Assembly (NCBI GenBank): GCA_019090315.1
Contig: JAHRWD010000054.1
Location: forward strand, 1-52,453
DNA length: 52,453 bases
Source: Pseudomonadales bacterium
Lineage (GTDB): Bacteria; Pseudomonadota; Gammaproteobacteria; Pseudomonadales; JAHRWD01
Reading direction: 5' to 3'
The notes beneath the pieces were generated by a model, which saw nothing but the letters and a program-made list of their open reading frames with translations, searched no databases and was not told the DNA's origin. Position numbers and translations under genes: made by a program. The stretch's first letter is position 1. Every line of letters begins with the position of its first letter. Shown piece by piece: positions 1-7,352 of the stretch.

Positions 1-161
1 CCGACAAATCGGTAGCCGAAAAAACGCGCATTATACCTCTATTTGCGTCGATTCCGTCACAGATCGGGCAAATTTCCACCGCAAATCGCCAAATCTGGCA
101 TTCCTGCTAATCTTAATACACAACCTCAGCTGTAAATAGATCAGAAAATCGGTAAATCCCA

Positions 162-1322
162 ATGGAACAGCCACAAGATCATCATCTGGAATTCCCACAG
201 GCCCGCTTGCTGGCACACCTTGATGTCACCAGACAACTATGTGAATCAGCCATACTGAAGTTTGAGGAAAACCCTCAAGATTTAGCACCACTGGCCACCA
301 TCGAAACCTCACTTGGTGTCATCCAGCAAAGCCTGGCTTTCAATCATTTTGAGCTACTTTCTGATTTAACAAGAGAGCTCGAGGCGATAATCCTGGCGGT
401 TCAATCCGGTTCGATTCAGTACCATTCAATGATTACGGATATCGTATTGCTTTCGCTTGAGTGCATTCAATCGAACACCTTCGAATTGCCTGAAGATGAT
501 TCTTCGGATATCGGTGAACAGCGCCTGAAACAGATTATCCCTTCACTTCAGATAATCCTGCACACCGACCCTGCACAGCATGAAAATGCCATGCGTACAG
601 CGATGATGGTGCTCGATCCATCCACTCAAATTGAATACATCGAACTTCAAAACCCGGCTACCCCACAAAGCAGGCCTGAACCTGAACATGATTCCCTTAG
701 TCAGCTATTTGCACATTATGGAGTGAACCCATCCGCAGATCTGGATTTTTTCAAAAGCCTGATTGCACCGATCGAAGCGCGTTCCCAATACTGGCAAGGG
801 CGCAGCGAACGTATCTTACGACTGGCGCTTAAGATGAATCACCACGCACGGCAACCTGTTGACCCGACCCAACTTGCCGCCGCCGTATATATGCACGATA
901 TCAGCATGGCTTTTTTACCACTGGATATCCTGCACAAGAAAGAGCGCTTGAATAACAAGGAAAAACGCATCTTAAATGGCCATGCACGATCTAGTTATGA
1001 AATGCTACATCGCATGATTCATTGGGAAGAAGCCGCAGAGATGATACTGCAACACCATGAACATATGACCGGCGGAGGTTATCCGAAAGGGCTTACTGAA
1101 AACGAAATTTGTGATGGCGCAAAAATAATTGCGATTGTGGATACCTTTGATGCACGCACCCATGAAAGAGCCCATACCACATTACAGCGCCGACCTTTTG
1201 TCAGAGCATTACTGGAAATTAACGGCGAAGCGGGCAACCAGTTCAGCCAGTACTGGGTGGACATTTTCAACCATGTAATTCGCAACCCGGATGAAACGGT
1301 TCTTTATTCAATCGAGTCATAA
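162..1322 (+). CDS. HD-GYP-domain protein, probable cyclic-di-GMP phosphodiesterase
   Basis: The 386-residue protein has a C-terminal HD-GYP domain at about residues 195-375. Visible motifs are MHD at about 245, a conserved GHA about 30 residues later, HHEH and the GGGYP signature. Such domains hydrolyse cyclic-di-GMP using a metal centre. The usual HDIGK reads HDISM here, so the lysine is missing and activity is not certain. Residues 15-115 resemble the helical Hpt domain of CheA-type kinases (pattern ELLSDLTRELEAII), but the expected phosphorylatable histidine is not seen where the family has it. No membrane segment is seen, so the protein is likely cytoplasmic. It stands alone, with an unrelated repeat downstream. 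The domain call is firm; substrate and activity are inference. Confidence 0.8.
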   Translation: MEQPQDHHLEFPQARLLAHLDVTRQLCESAILKFEENPQDLAPLATIETSLGVIQQSLAFNHFELLSDLTRELEAIILAVQSGSIQYHSMITDIVLLSLECIQSNTFELPEDDSSDIGEQRLKQIIPSLQIILHTDPAQHENAMRTAMMVLDPSTQIEYIELQNPATPQSRPEPEHDSLSQLFAHYGVNPSADLDFFKSLIAPIEARSQYWQGRSERILRLALKMNHHARQPVDPTQLAAAVYMHDISMAFLPLDILHKKERLNNKEKRILNGHARSSYEMLHRMIHWEEAAEMILQHHEHMTGGGYPKGLTENEICDGAKIIAIVDTFDARTHERAHTTLQRRPFVRALLEINGEAGNQFSQYWVDIFNHVIRNPDETVLYSIES

Positions 1323-1485
1323 CCTCCTTAAATAAAGAGGTAATTTGGGCGAAATTGCACTTCACACCTATAAAACAAGCTTATTTCGCAATCAACCTTG
1401 CTCTACCCCTTGCGGCGACTGTGGGTTTGTACTATAAAACAAACCGGAGTAGCGGCGTGCTAGATTCATACTGATTTTATCTGCT

Positions 1486-1757
1486 CTAGTACACTGACAT
1501 GGTTATATTGTCGGGTTCAGTTGGTCTGTCAGTGTTCATGGCAAGGCGTGCCTCGTAGCGAATGGCCGTAGTCCTTTGCAAGAGGCACAACGAAGGCATG
1601 GGCACTGACAGATCAACCCTTCGGGCGTTCCTGTCGCGCTCCGCAACGGCGTTGCAGTGCTTGACAAGGACTACGGCCATTGTCGGCGCACTGCGCCTTG
1701 TTGCGAAACACCACAGGAACGCTGAATCCGTTAATATAATCATGACAGTGTACCAGT
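1486..1757 (+). repeat. Structured palindromic repeat element, copy 1
   Basis: This is one of two copies of an element of about 270 bp that fills the gene-free stretch before the HU gene. Its ends are inverted: 1489-1509 matches the reverse complement of 1731-1751 at 19 of 21 positions. Inside are further paired arms. For example 1560-1581 pairs with 1660-1681, sharing the core GGCCGTAGTCC, and the cgttcctgt arm near 1630-1651 pairs with 1694-1716. Copy 2 (2282-2554) is the same sequence in opposite orientation, at roughly 85-90 percent identity by eye. Open frames crossing it on both strands look like by-products of the palindromes. The rest of the 1323-1816 gap holds nothing recognised. Confidence 0.85.
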
Positions 1758-1816
1758 CACCTCTGGCTGCTCTGCCATAAACAAATAACTATTAAACATT
1801 TCCCAGGGAATTCAAC

Positions 1817-2158
1817 ATGGCCGCTAATCCAAAAAGAAAAGTTACCGCCGTAAAAGAAGCCTACACAAAAACCCAACTGATCGGTGAAATTGCCGAGAAT
1901 ACAGAGCTAAGCCGAAAAGATGTTGCTGCAGTTCTTGATGATCTTGGAATCGTGATCGAACGTCATATTAAAAAACGCGCGGTTGGACATTTCAGCATCC
2001 CAGGTTTACTTAAAATCAAAACCGTTAAAAAACCTGCGACTAAAGCCCGTAAAGGTACCAACCCTTTTACCGGCGAGCCTACAGTATTCAAAGCCAAACC
2101 AGCCCGTACTATTGTTAAAGTGACACCCTTGAAAAAACTCAAGGACATGGCGCTTTAA
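1817..2158 (+). CDS. HU-family DNA-binding protein
   Basis: The 113-residue basic protein belongs to the HU/IHF superfamily of small DNA-bending, nucleoid-associated proteins. The N-terminal part (KTQLIGEIAENTELSRKDVAAVLDDL) gives the two dimerisation helices. The centre (GHFSIPGLLKIKTVKKPATKARKG) gives the beta saddle. NPFTGEPTVFKAKPAR is the DNA-binding arm, where classical HU has an NPxTG motif. It is longer than HU (about 90 residues), with an extra lysine-rich N-terminus of about 15 residues and a C-terminal KKLKDM tail. The start is supported by AGGGAA upstream. It is neither hupA/hupB nor ihfA/ihfB by sequence but a divergent paralogue. The gene lies alone between two inverted copies of a repeat element, which is unusual for a nucleoid protein gene. 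Confidence 0.88.
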   Translation: MAANPKRKVTAVKEAYTKTQLIGEIAENTELSRKDVAAVLDDLGIVIERHIKKRAVGHFSIPGLLKIKTVKKPATKARKGTNPFTGEPTVFKAKPARTIVKVTPLKKLKDMAL

Positions 2159-2247
2159 GCTATCCCTTTAATTGGGCCAAAATATCAGGTCAACAACCTG
2201 ATTTGACTCTGTAACATCCCCAACAATGATTGCGGGGAGCTTCCAGC

Positions 2248-2281
2248 CTCTATTAGTGCTATCCATATAGCATTAATAGAG
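2248..2281. terminator. Strong 15-bp hairpin after the HU gene
   Basis: Arms 2248-2262 and 2267-2281 pair at 14 of 15 positions around the 4-base loop CCAT. It lies 90 bp after the HU stop codon and directly abuts repeat copy 2. There is no T-tract on either side, so it is not a textbook rho-independent terminator. It may be an RNA-stabilising hairpin or part of the edge of the repeat element. Confidence 0.4.
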
Positions 2282-2554
2282 ACTGGTACTCCGACAAGGT
2301 TGTATTAATGGATTCAGCGTTCCTGTGGTGTTTCGCAACAAGGCGCAGTGTGCCGACAATGGCCGTAGTCCTTGTCAAGCAACTGCAACGCGGTTGCGGA
2401 ACACCACAGGAACGCCCGAAGGGTGGGTCTGTCAGCGCCCATGTCTTCGTTGTACCTCTTGCAAAGGACTACGGCCATTCGCTGCGAGGCACGCCTTGCC
2501 ATGAACGCTGACAGACCCACTGAACCCATCAATACAGCCTTATCGGAGCACTAG
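2282..2554 (-). repeat. Structured palindromic repeat element, copy 2
   Basis: This copy is inverted relative to copy 1. Four arm pairs are visible: a 2287-2311 with 2526-2550 (21 of 25), b 2317-2339 with 2393-2415 (22 of 23), c 2358-2379 with 2458-2479 (20 of 22), and d 2424-2443 with 2500-2519 (18 of 20). The order is a-b-c-b'-d-c'-d'-a'. Thus c lies in the loop of hairpin b, c' lies in the loop of hairpin d, and the two loops are complementary. No transposase is encoded. It is a non-autonomous repeat of unknown family. The rest of the 2159-2638 gap holds the hairpin at 2248 and the proS leader. Confidence 0.85.
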
Positions 2555-2579
2555 GGGTCCCCTGCTTTTTGTCGTCCGC

Positions 2580-2585
2580 TATAAT
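2580..2585 (+). promoter_or_regulatory. Candidate -10 box for proS
   Basis: A perfect TATAAT lies 54 bp before the proS start. No convincing -35 hexamer is seen at 16-18 bp upstream, where the sequence is the C-rich edge just outside repeat copy 2. It is the best promoter candidate in the short space between that repeat and proS. Confidence 0.35.
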
Positions 2586-2638
2586 CTCTATATACCATCA
2601 CAACCGAACAATCACCCACCTCTAATTAGGAACACCCG

Positions 2639-4354
2639 ATGCGAACCAGCCAGTATCTGATTGCTACTTTAAAAGAAACACCATCGGATGCCGAGGTTGT
2701 CAGCCATCAATTGATGTTAAGAGCCGGCATGATTCGAAAGCTGGCGTCAGGGCTATATACATGGCTACCGATGGGGCTGCGGGTACTTCGTAAAGTTGAA
2801 ACGATTATTCGTGAAGAGATGGATCGTGCGGGCGCGATGGAGCTGTTGATGCCTGCGGTGCAACCCGCTGAACTGTGGCAGGAATCTGGCAGATGGGAGC
2901 AATATGGCCCTGAACTACTACGGGTAAAAGACCGTCACAACCGGGAGTTCTGTATTGGCCCTACCCATGAAGAAGTAATCACCGATCTGGTACGCAATGA
3001 ACTGCACAGCTACAAACAACTACCCTGCAATTTATACCAGATCCAGACCAAATTCAGAGATGAGATCAGACCACGTTTTGGACTGATGCGAGGCCGTGAA
3101 TTCCTGATGAAGGATGCCTATTCATTTCATATCGATCAGGATTGCCTGGAAGATACCTACCAGAAGATGTACCAGACCTACTGCCGTATATTTGACCGGC
3201 TTGGCCTCGACTATCGGCCAGTGCTTGCGGATACCGGTTCGATTGGTGGTGCATCCTCTCACGAATTCCACGTATTGGCTGAATCCGGCGAAGACGCCAT
3301 CGCATTCAGCAATGAGAGTGATTATGCGGCAAATGTCGAGATGGCTGAGGCGATAGCGCCATCGGCACCACGCCCCGCTGCCACACAACCCATGACTGAA
3401 GTTGCTACGCCTGATACTAAATCAATTGAACAGGTCAGCCAATTCCTTGATAAGCCGCCACAACAGCTTCTAAAAACACTCATCGTGTTGGGAGAAGCTG
3501 ACGATGAAGCCGAGCCAGAGTTGGTTGCACTGGTTCTCAGAGGCGATCACCAATTAAACGAGATAAAGGCAGCCAAACTTCCCGGCGTAGCTTCACCGCT
3601 GGAACTCGCTACCGATCAACAAATCCAGAAAACAGTTGGCTGCCAACCAGGCTATATCGGCCCTGTAAATCTCAAAATCAAAACCTATGTAGACCATAGC
3701 GCCGCCAACGTGGCGGATTTCATCTGTGGTGCGAACAAAGATGAAATACACCTTAGCGGAGTGAACTGGGATCGTGATTGCAGTTTTGATGCCGCAGCAG
3801 ACCTGCGACAGGTTGAGGCGGGTGACCCAAGCCCCGATGGCAATGGAACACTGGATATTAAACGCGGTATTGAAGTGGGTCATATTTTCCAGCTCGGCAA
3901 CAAATACAGCAATGCCCTGAACGCTACCGTGCTTGATAATACCGGCCGTGCCGCAGTGATGGAGATGGGCTGTTACGGAATCGGAGTTTCAAGGGTAGCT
4001 GCCGCTGAAGTAGAGCAAAACCATGATGAAAACGGTATCACCTGGCCCGAAGCATTAGCACCATTTAAGGTGGTGTTGATTCCATTGAATATGCACAAAT
4101 CAGAGATGGTCAGCGACGCAACCGAGAAGCTCTATTCGCAGCTTCAGGATGCGGGCATTGAGGTACTGATGGATGACCGAAAAGAACGCCCCGGTGTGAA
4201 ATTTGCGGATATGGAGCTGATCGGTATTCCTCACGCGGTGGTCATTGGTGATCGCAGCCTGAAGGAAGGTAATCTGGAATATCGCTCACGTAAAGATGGA
4301 TCGAGCCAATCCATTGCCATTGACGAAATGTTTGCCTTTTTACAGGGTTTGTAA
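2639..4354 (+). CDS. proS: Prolyl-tRNA synthetase (bacterial type with editing domain)
   Basis: This enzyme charges tRNA-Pro with proline, using ATP, in the cytoplasm. The 571 residues match the long bacterial ProS form. Class II motif 1 lies near residues 40-75 ([24 protein letters not shown]). Motif 2 includes [28 protein letters not shown] at about 139-166. A YbaK-like Ala-tRNA-Pro editing insertion spans about 225-390. Motif 3 follows with [14 protein letters not shown] at about 443-456. The anticodon-binding domain closes the protein ([23 protein letters not shown]). The ATG has GGAA a few bases upstream. A lytic transglycosylase gene follows immediately. Confidence 0.98.
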   Translation: MRTSQYLIATLKETPSDAEVVSHQLMLRAGMIRKLASGLYTWLPMGLRVLRKVETIIREEMDRAGAMELLMPAVQPAELWQESGRWEQYGPELLRVKDRHNREFCIGPTHEEVITDLVRNELHSYKQLPCNLYQIQTKFRDEIRPRFGLMRGREFLMKDAYSFHIDQDCLEDTYQKMYQTYCRIFDRLGLDYRPVLADTGSIGGASSHEFHVLAESGEDAIAFSNESDYAANVEMAEAIAPSAPRPAATQPMTEVATPDTKSIEQVSQFLDKPPQQLLKTLIVLGEADDEAEPELVALVLRGDHQLNEIKAAKLPGVASPLELATDQQIQKTVGCQPGYIGPVNLKIKTYVDHSAANVADFICGANKDEIHLSGVNWDRDCSFDAAADLRQVEAGDPSPDGNGTLDIKRGIEVGHIFQLGNKYSNALNATVLDNTGRAAVMEMGCYGIGVSRVAAAEVEQNHDENGITWPEALAPFKVVLIPLNMHKSEMVSDATEKLYSQLQDAGIEVLMDDRKERPGVKFADMELIGIPHAVVIGDRSLKEGNLEYRSRKDGSSQSIAIDEMFAFLQGL

Positions 4355-4370
4355 AATCCCGGAATCGATT

Positions 4371-4991
4371 TTGAACATAAACTTAATCACAACCAATCCA
4401 ACCAGAAGTTACGGTTTATTTCCTGCCGTAGTGATGGTTGTTCTGATTCTGGTTCCGGTGTTTAATCTCTATGCCGCAGATAAAACGGATCAGGAGCTGC
4501 GACAATATTTAGCCACTAGCCTGGCTAGCTATCCCGAATTTAAAGATCGTTTCGATGCGGAGGTTTGGCTTGTTGATATGTCCGGCAGAATCAGCCCGTT
4601 TATTTCTGACCCTGAACAGCGCTTAAACCTGCTGCGCAAAGTGTACCACCACGCCAATCATTTCAAACTTCAGCCGGGGCTGGTGCTGTCGGTCATTGAA
4701 ATTGAGAGCAGTTTTAACCCTTATGCGGTTTCCAGTGCGGGCGCCCAGGGTTTGATGCAGGTGATGCCATTCTGGCGAAAAGAGCTGGGGCGAGAATCCG
4801 ATAACCTTACCGACATAGACACCAATCTAAAGTATGGCAGTGCCATCCTCAGCCATTACCTGAAAAAAGAGAAAGGCAATATCACCCGAGCCCTTGGCCG
4901 TTACAATGGAAGCCTTGGAAAATACCGTTATCCCACCAAGGTATATAAGGCCTGGGATAGCCGTTGGCGTAGCACCGTCGCTTTCCAATAA
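4371..4991 (+). CDS. Lytic transglycosylase, SLT family
   Basis: This is a periplasmic or membrane-bound enzyme that cleaves peptidoglycan glycan strands. The SLT domain (about residues 85-190 from the chosen start) shows IEIESSFNPYAVSSAGAQGL followed by MQVMP; the glutamate of IES is the expected catalytic acid. ALGRYNGSLG is the second family motif. The N-terminus is hydrophobic (FPAVVMVVLILVPVFNLYA before ADKT), consistent with a signal peptide. The frame stays open back to an ATG at 4296 inside proS. The TTG at 4371 was chosen because it clears the proS stop codon and gives a normal signal peptide with a basic start; an ATG at 4434 would leave almost no leader. It probably shares the proS transcript. 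Confidence 0.85.
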   Translation: MNINLITTNPTRSYGLFPAVVMVVLILVPVFNLYAADKTDQELRQYLATSLASYPEFKDRFDAEVWLVDMSGRISPFISDPEQRLNLLRKVYHHANHFKLQPGLVLSVIEIESSFNPYAVSSAGAQGLMQVMPFWRKELGRESDNLTDIDTNLKYGSAILSHYLKKEKGNITRALGRYNGSLGKYRYPTKVYKAWDSRWRSTVAFQ

Positions 4992-5141
4992 CAGGGCGGA
5001 AGCGATATTGAATTATTCAGAATCTTATGTAACGATACACGCTAGTTTGCAGCTCATTTAAAGCTGTTCTAATCAGTCCACGGAATGCTCAATTCAGCAC
5101 TCCCCCGCTGTTAGCCTATAAGAATAAGCAGGGTAGCTTTA

Positions 5142-5516
5142 ATGTCCGACCTCACCATTGAAATCAAAGCCATTGGCCCAGCCAGTCAACCATACCAATC
5201 ACTGGCAAAAGGGCTGGAAAAGCAGTACAAAAAGAAAAAAATAGAGTTACTGGCACCTGTTGTTAAAACAGATAGTCAATGGAATAGCGTTCTGCTCACG
5301 GTTTCACCGGGCATATCTCCAAAACTGATCGAAAATCTAATCGATTTAATTACCACTATTGCAGAAGACAATGATGAGGTGGAGATCGATCTATCTATTC
5401 ACGTCACTGCCGCTGAAGTGTTTTACGACCTGCCCGATGAAAAAGACAGGTTCCTTGCGGACTACAAAAAGAAGAAAGTCACAAAAGAGAGCACGCAAAA
5501 AGACGCGGTTGAATAA
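5142..5516 (+). CDS. Hypothetical protein, lysine-rich, 124 residues
   Basis: I do not recognise this family. The protein is soluble and strongly charged, with no signal peptide or membrane segment. The middle part alternates hydrophobic and polar residues (WNSVLLTVSPGISPKLIENLIDLITTIAEDNDEVEIDL), suggesting a small alpha/beta fold. The C-terminus is a charged tail (DYKKKKVTKESTQKDAVE). The start has AGGGT 9-10 bases upstream, and the codon pattern looks real. It stands alone between the lytic transglycosylase and the convergent fumarase gene. Its function is unknown. Confidence 0.65.
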   Translation: MSDLTIEIKAIGPASQPYQSLAKGLEKQYKKKKIELLAPVVKTDSQWNSVLLTVSPGISPKLIENLIDLITTIAEDNDEVEIDLSIHVTAAEVFYDLPDEKDRFLADYKKKKVTKESTQKDAVE

Positions 5517-5599
5517 GCAGGTTCACAGCCATAGTTACTGGTAAAAATTAAGTACCCAGCTGAAAACCCGCTCCTAAAACTTTCCCTGAGAATACCCCA

Positions 5600-7126
5600 C
5601 TACTTAACCTTAATCACCTGTTCAGCTATCTTCGCTTTCCACATTGCAGGGCCGGTTCGATGTACCGATTCTCCGGTGCTATCCACCGCGACGGTTACCG
5701 GCATCTCCACCACGTCAAACTCACGAATCGCTTCCATGCCCAGGTCTTCAAACGCGACTATGCGAGAACCTTTGATGGCTCTTGAAACCAGGTAAGCAGC
5801 GCCGCCAACCGCAGCCAGATAAACCGACCGATGCTTCTTGATTGCGTCAATCGCAACCTGGCCCCGTTCCGCTTTACCGATCATTCCCGCAATACCGCTG
5901 TTGGTCAGCATGGTTTCGGTAAAGGAATCCATACGGGTAGCGGTGGTGGGGCCAGCAGGGCCAACTACTTCGTCACGAACCGGATCAACCGGGCCAACGT
6001 AGTAGATAAATTTGCCGTTGAAGTCCACGCCATCGGGCAGCGATTCGCCCCGCGTAAACATATCCGCCATACGTTTATGTGCTGCATCACGTCCGGTCAG
6101 GATAGTCCCTGTTAGCAGCAGACTATCACCGGGTTTCCAGCTTTCGATCTGCTGCTGGGTAATATTGTTCAAATCAACCTGCTTCGCGCCGGCAGAACCA
6201 TCCCAGCTAATCTCAGGCCAGTCAGCCAGCTTCGGTGGTGTCAGTTCGGCAGCGCCTGATCCATCCAGTACAAAGTGTGCGTGGCGAGTTGCGGCACAGT
6301 TGGGAATCATTGCAACAGGAAGTGAAGCGGCATGGGTTGGGTAATCAAGGATTTTTACATCCAGCACCGTGGTCAATCCACCAAGCCCCTGGGCACCAAT
6401 TCCGAGCTGGTTAACTCGATCATGGATCTCCAGGCGCAGCTCTTCAACACGATTATCCGGGCCTTTTTTAATCAGCTCGTGCATATCCAGCGGAGCCATT
6501 AACGACTCTTTGGAAAGTAGCATCGCTTTCTCAGCGGTACCGCCGATGCCGATACCCAGCACCCCCGGCGGGCACCAACCGGCTCCCATGGTGGGTACGG
6601 TTTCGACAACCCAATCAGCAATGCTGGCACTGGGGTTGAGCATTTTAAGTTTGGCTTTGTTCTCGGACCCACCGCCCTTCGCTGCAACCGTTACATCAAG
6701 CTTATCACCGGGCACGATCTGCATATGGATCACTGCGGGAGTATTGTCTTTTGTGTTACTTCGTTTGCCAGCAGGATCTGCCAGAATGGAAGCACGCAAT
6801 ACATTGTCCGGATGGGTATAGGCCTGGCGAACACCTTCGTTGACCATATCATCCACACTCATTCCCTCGGAATCCCATTTCAAATCCATCCCGATCTTCA
6901 GGAACACCGTAACAATTCCAGTGTCCTGACAGATAGGTCTTTTCCCTTCAGCACAAAGCCGAGAGTTTACAAGGATCTGCGCCATCGCATCTTTGGCCGC
7001 AGGTGACTGCTCCTTTTTATAGGCTTCGTGTACCGCGTTAATAAAATCAAGCGGGTGATAGTAGGAGATATATTGCAGCGCATCGGCCACACTCTGGATG
7101 AAATCCTGCTTTCGAATTGTGGTCAT
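5600..7126 (-). CDS. Fumarate hydratase class I (iron-sulfur)
   Basis: It interconverts fumarate and L-malate in the TCA cycle using an oxygen-sensitive 4Fe-4S cluster. Signatures are CAEGKRPICQDTGI in the N-terminal part, GAGWCPPGVLGIGIGGTAEKAM, and PNCAATRHAHFVLDGSGAAE. These contain the three cysteines expected for the cluster. The C-terminal beta domain starts near GDSLLLTGTILTGRDAAHKR. The frame extends to a TTG at 7162. The ATG at 7126 was chosen because it has AGAGAAA upstream and begins MTTIRKQDFIQSVADAL, as I recall Pseudomonas homologues doing. It is a single gene facing the 5142 gene. Confidence 0.96.
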   Translation of the reverse strand: MTTIRKQDFIQSVADALQYISYYHPLDFINAVHEAYKKEQSPAAKDAMAQILVNSRLCAEGKRPICQDTGIVTVFLKIGMDLKWDSEGMSVDDMVNEGVRQAYTHPDNVLRASILADPAGKRSNTKDNTPAVIHMQIVPGDKLDVTVAAKGGGSENKAKLKMLNPSASIADWVVETVPTMGAGWCPPGVLGIGIGGTAEKAMLLSKESLMAPLDMHELIKKGPDNRVEELRLEIHDRVNQLGIGAQGLGGLTTVLDVKILDYPTHAASLPVAMIPNCAATRHAHFVLDGSGAAELTPPKLADWPEISWDGSAGAKQVDLNNITQQQIESWKPGDSLLLTGTILTGRDAAHKRMADMFTRGESLPDGVDFNGKFIYYVGPVDPVRDEVVGPAGPTTATRMDSFTETMLTNSGIAGMIGKAERGQVAIDAIKKHRSVYLAAVGGAAYLVSRAIKGSRIVAFEDLGMEAIREFDVVEMPVTVAVDSTGESVHRTGPAMWKAKIAEQVIKVK

Positions 7127-7352
7127 CAGTTTCTCTATGCTTGAAAATTGAAAATCCGCCAACCAATTTGGGTTTATTGACCCTTAAAAACCAGCCAGAG
7201 GATACGATCAGAAAAGTAGCTACCCCGGGATCGAGTAGATATGTTTTTAACAGTGGGTAATTATACGCAAAATTAACCCTTAGAGGTGTGAAAACAGCGC
7301 TCTATCCAGGAGTCTGTCGGATTGAACAGCCTTCCGAAATTGCATCGCAGGA

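Noticed and set aside
24..60. TATAAT on the minus strand at 30-35 near the window start
   Set aside because: A good -10 but no -35, and no gene is visible beyond the window edge to assign it to.
1079..1785. Open frames of 68-85 codons on both strands across repeat copy 1
   Set aside because: They follow the palindromic arms of the repeat, match frames in copy 2 read through opposite strands, and lack ribosome-binding sites or family features.
2308..2554. Three overlapping frames of 60-72 codons in repeat copy 2
   Set aside because: They are the mirror image of those in copy 1 and are explained by the repeat itself.
6012..6821. Frames of 110 and 150 codons on the plus strand inside fumarase
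   Set aside because: They are antisense shadows of a strongly conserved gene, with no motif of their own.
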